NCBI RefSeq assembly: GCF_041381155.1
Contig: NC_091142.1
Coordinates: 37,559,604-37,623,603, forward strand
Direction of reading: 5' to 3'
Length of the DNA stretch: 64,000 bases
From: Argopecten irradians
Taxonomy: Eukaryota > Mollusca > Bivalvia > Pectinida > Pectinidae
Shown in pieces: positions 61,030 to 64,000 of this stretch; the stretch's first letter is position 1, and each line of letters begins with the position of its first letter. The notes below the pieces were generated by a model that had not been told where the DNA came from, searched no databases, and saw only the letters and a program-made list of their open reading frames with translations. The translations under genes were made by a program, and so were the position numbers.

Positions 61030-62170
61030 TATGATTTTTTTCGTTCATTGCCCCGATTGTGACAGGCTTGGTATACATGTAGGTTACTTCACGAATGACA
61101 TCATGATTAAATTAGAGTTAAGGATGTGTTCTTCTGAGGTTTTGGTCCCGTTGAATTCTCGTTTCGACAAAGATAAAAGAAGTTATAAGATTTTCAAATG
61201 CAATTTATTAATATCTGTAGCAAGTTGCCAAATGCAAATTACATTTTTAGTGGATTTTTTAACCGAGAATTTTAAGAAATGGTCCATTTGGCGGCCATTT
61301 TGAAATTGTCTTTTTTACGCTTTGAGTAGAGTATAACACGCGAGAAATATTGCGTTTGTATATGTATTGAACAGATAACTATCAAAGTTTGAAAATCACA
61401 GCATAACAATTTATCATAAATCATTTTCATATTCCTAAAGAGATTAAAGTTGTAGAACAGGAATGATAGTAATGAGTGTCACGGGTCTGACACATTGATG
61501 GCATCTGAAATACTTACAATCAGGCTGTTACTTAGTTCTCATCCCATAGCTGGATAAAACTGCTTCAATTAGAAATAGGTCTTTAAGTGTTCCGCGCCTC
61601 CTGGGTTAAATCCTGAAGAACTCGTGAACTATACATGGTGTCATCATGCGTGTATATGCACACAGCCAGCAGTGCTGTATAGATTATAAACAGAACATTA
61701 AACTTCTGTGGTTTTTAGCAAGAATCTTTTTATTTGCTTTTAATTTGTAGATTTGCAATCTGCTTACTTTAAAAAATACATATTATAAAGCAAACGTAAC
61801 ACTGTAAAAATAATACGAAATACATGTATGTTAAACCACAATGAGTCCCTCTTGTTAGGTTGATATAATTATAAGAATACATAAATAAAACGGCAGTTCC
61901 CGTGATTGTTTACATGGATGTCGACCCTCCTGTTTAAATCGAACGCTTGTTATCCACTGTAAATGTCTTTTCTTCGCCTTATACACGTTTAGATGGAAAT
62001 GAACCTTCATTAATTACTGTACAATTACTAACTAATTAATAACACTGTAAACATGTGAAATGAAATTGTAGACCACACCTTGGCTTCATGGTTTGCCTAT
62101 ATATACTCCTTTCACTGCACTGTATATGTATTGACATTCTAAAATGTTGATAACTTAGGTGGTGAATACA
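61030..62170. other. No supported gene
   Basis: AT-rich intergenic sequence; the ORFs are short and featureless. Confidence 0.4.
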
Positions 62171-62179
62171 ATAGTAAAC

Positions 62180-62440
62180 ACTCGATTTGTAAGTATGAAT
62201 ATTACGGTAACTAAACAAGTCTAAGTATAATAAAAACTCTTTGTATGTAATATTACGGCACATATAACTTAAACAAGTCTAAGGTATATATAAACAAACT
62301 CGATTTGTAAGTATGAATATTACGGCACATATAACTTAAACAAGTCTAGGTATATATAAACAAACTCGATTTGTAAGTATGAATATTACGGCACATATAA
62401 ATTAAACAAGTCTAAGGTATATATAAACAAACTCGATTGC
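62180..62440. repeat. Tandem repeat, unit about 67 bp
   Basis: About four copies of a unit starting ACTCGATTTGTAAGTATGAA; the last three are nearly identical at 66-67 bp spacing and the second is shortened. Confidence 0.8.
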
Positions 62441-64000
62441 TGCGATAATGGTGTAATACCCGTACAGATCGGAATAGATCGGAACAGTTCGGAGACCATA
62501 CATTGTATAGTCTATAATACATATATCTTCCTGCCACATTGCGCTTCTGACATTTATGAAGTTATTGTGTTGATTAGAATATAGGATCGTCAAAATGTGT
62601 TTGATTCCGGACTAAAATTAAGACATCAACATAACATTTGTGAAGATCATCCTTGAAACAAATTCATATCACTACATACATATTTGTGTTTGAGTTCTCA
62701 TATCACACAACATATCTTGTACAGTTAATTGTTTTTATGTGATATTTATTTCAAAATTTCATTTGATGAAAATTTTCAAAAATTGAAGATGAAGAAAAAA
62801 ACAAGAAAGAGAAACGTATGAGAATGCAGGCTCATCATACTACTACCTGTTTTAAGGCACATCTCTCAACTTTTTTTAGACAAAATATAAGGAAACTTTT
62901 TTTCACTTCGATTTCGAAAATTCCACATGAAAAAAATCACGTCAATTTCACTTGTTCAGATTATTTCGTTGACCTCATTGTGAACAGATTTACATAGTGT
63001 ATAATGGTTCGTTTTACGCGAAATTCACACTTCTTGATACAAACTTGTCATCCATCATTTTAGAAGAGAGTGTTTTGTAATGATAACAGTGTTTTCGGTA
63101 ACGCTGTAAGAGGTACCGGATATTACAAGAGGAGATACTTAAACATGGCGGTGGAGGTCTCAATGTTTACTCAAGTGTCAAAATTACTTAACCCAGAGTC
63201 GTAACGATCAGACAGGTCAGGAACGACGCCCAGGCTCGGTCTGCACTCGTCATCACATTACATCATTTTTACAATATTTCATGTAAAATGATAGTTATAC
63301 ATTTGTATATGTATGCTTCAGAGGTAAAAGTATAAACCAAGCAGTGGGTTATTGTTTATGTTTACGAACACCGGTGTGTAATTACCTACAGTGTCTCTCA
63401 TTAGTTGTCATCATCCTCTCTTGATTGCGATTGGTTACCTATGACGTATGACTTAGGACTTCTTTTGATCACACATTTTCGTATAAATTGTATTTATTAC
63501 AAGTAGTTTGTAATAGGAATACACAACAATATAGCGGATCTCACTATTTAAACACTATATATTTTGGCAGTATGGTTTGGTAAGCTTCCATGAACGTATA
63601 GCACTGATCACAACGGTAAAATGCATCTGATAGATAGAAGTTCCCTAACAAGTCACTGTTATTTATCATGTTTATTTCTAAACTCTCATTAGTTAATTTT
63701 CAAATTTTGAAAATACGCTCAAGTTTGCTAAACATTATTAACAACAGTCACTTGCTACGAAATCACCAGTTATCACATAACTTTACACCAATATATCAAC
63801 TTACATTTCGAAATATTTTAAAGACAAATGTGCACCAAAACATAAAGCTAATTAAGCCATTTTGTCCTTTTGGCATTACGTCATTGTTTCCTGATGTCAC
63901 GCCATTGGTTGCATCTTCCTCGGTATTTGCATTTTACAAAGTTTTCTACCCTTACGGGTAAGTATTTGATTGCTGCGTCATTATTCTGTGAGCGACATAT
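62441..64000. other. No supported gene
   Basis: AT-rich sequence. The open frame at 63668-63961 shows no domain. Just past it, CTTACGG followed by GTAAGT (63953-63964) could be a donor, but there is no partner exon inside the window. Confidence 0.35.

Noticed and set aside
63144..63203. A 19-codon ORF starting ATGGCGGTGGAGG
   Set aside because: Too short, with no donor or downstream exon in the window.

Overview
This is a eukaryotic window, very probably from a mollusc and most likely a bivalve. It is AT-rich, has spliced genes with GT-AG introns, and carries a non-LTR retrotransposon with an RNase H domain like the I/Nimb clade known from molluscs. It also holds many short inverted-repeat elements. 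No prokaryotic signal, CRISPR array, rRNA or tRNA was seen. All gene models were read by eye from splice sites, reading frame and phase.

Left part (1-7.4 kb): a head-to-head gene pair. A first exon on the minus strand (1802-1916) faces a two-exon CCCH zinc-finger gene on the plus strand (2444-6443, 249 aa), with about 530 bp between the two start codons. From 7.46 to 14.15 kb lies a 43-bp minisatellite cut by three insertions: a TIR element carrying a paired-domain-like HTH ORF, a poly(A)-ended segment, and a solo LTR with a 4-bp duplication. At 14.3-16.0 kb four small phase-matched minus-strand exons form part of an unrecognised gene. From 16 to 19 kb there are foldback repeats, a possible terminal exon with a membrane segment, and a 42-bp repeat.

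Centre (19.9-55.8 kb): the main find. One minus-strand gene of about 35 kb encodes a protein of about 742 codons. Its C-terminal half is built from four ordinary exons (ZU5, UPA-like and death domains). Its N-terminal 270 residues are built from 27 microexons of 15-42 nt. Each of these is a multiple of 3 and splits its codons the same way (1 nt in front, 2 nt behind), so most can be skipped without loss of frame. Three neighbouring 33-nt microexons are near-copies separated by introns of only 39 and 40 nt, which suggests mutually exclusive splicing. Two junctions break the pattern of open frame or clean spacing: one microexon ends in TG and would make a UGA with the next one I can see, and a nearly 6-kb LINE has inserted exactly across the splice donor of that same microexon, duplicating the donor in its 24-bp target-site duplication. 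The gene's introns also hold a 3.4-kb near-perfect palindrome, a duplicated 1-kb segment and several MITE-like elements.

Right part (55.8-64 kb): a TATA-driven four-exon plus-strand gene (57860-60955) encodes a secreted peptide with 14 cysteines in about 67 mature residues and two in-frame alternative acceptors for exon 3. The last 3 kb holds a tandem repeat and no gene I can support.
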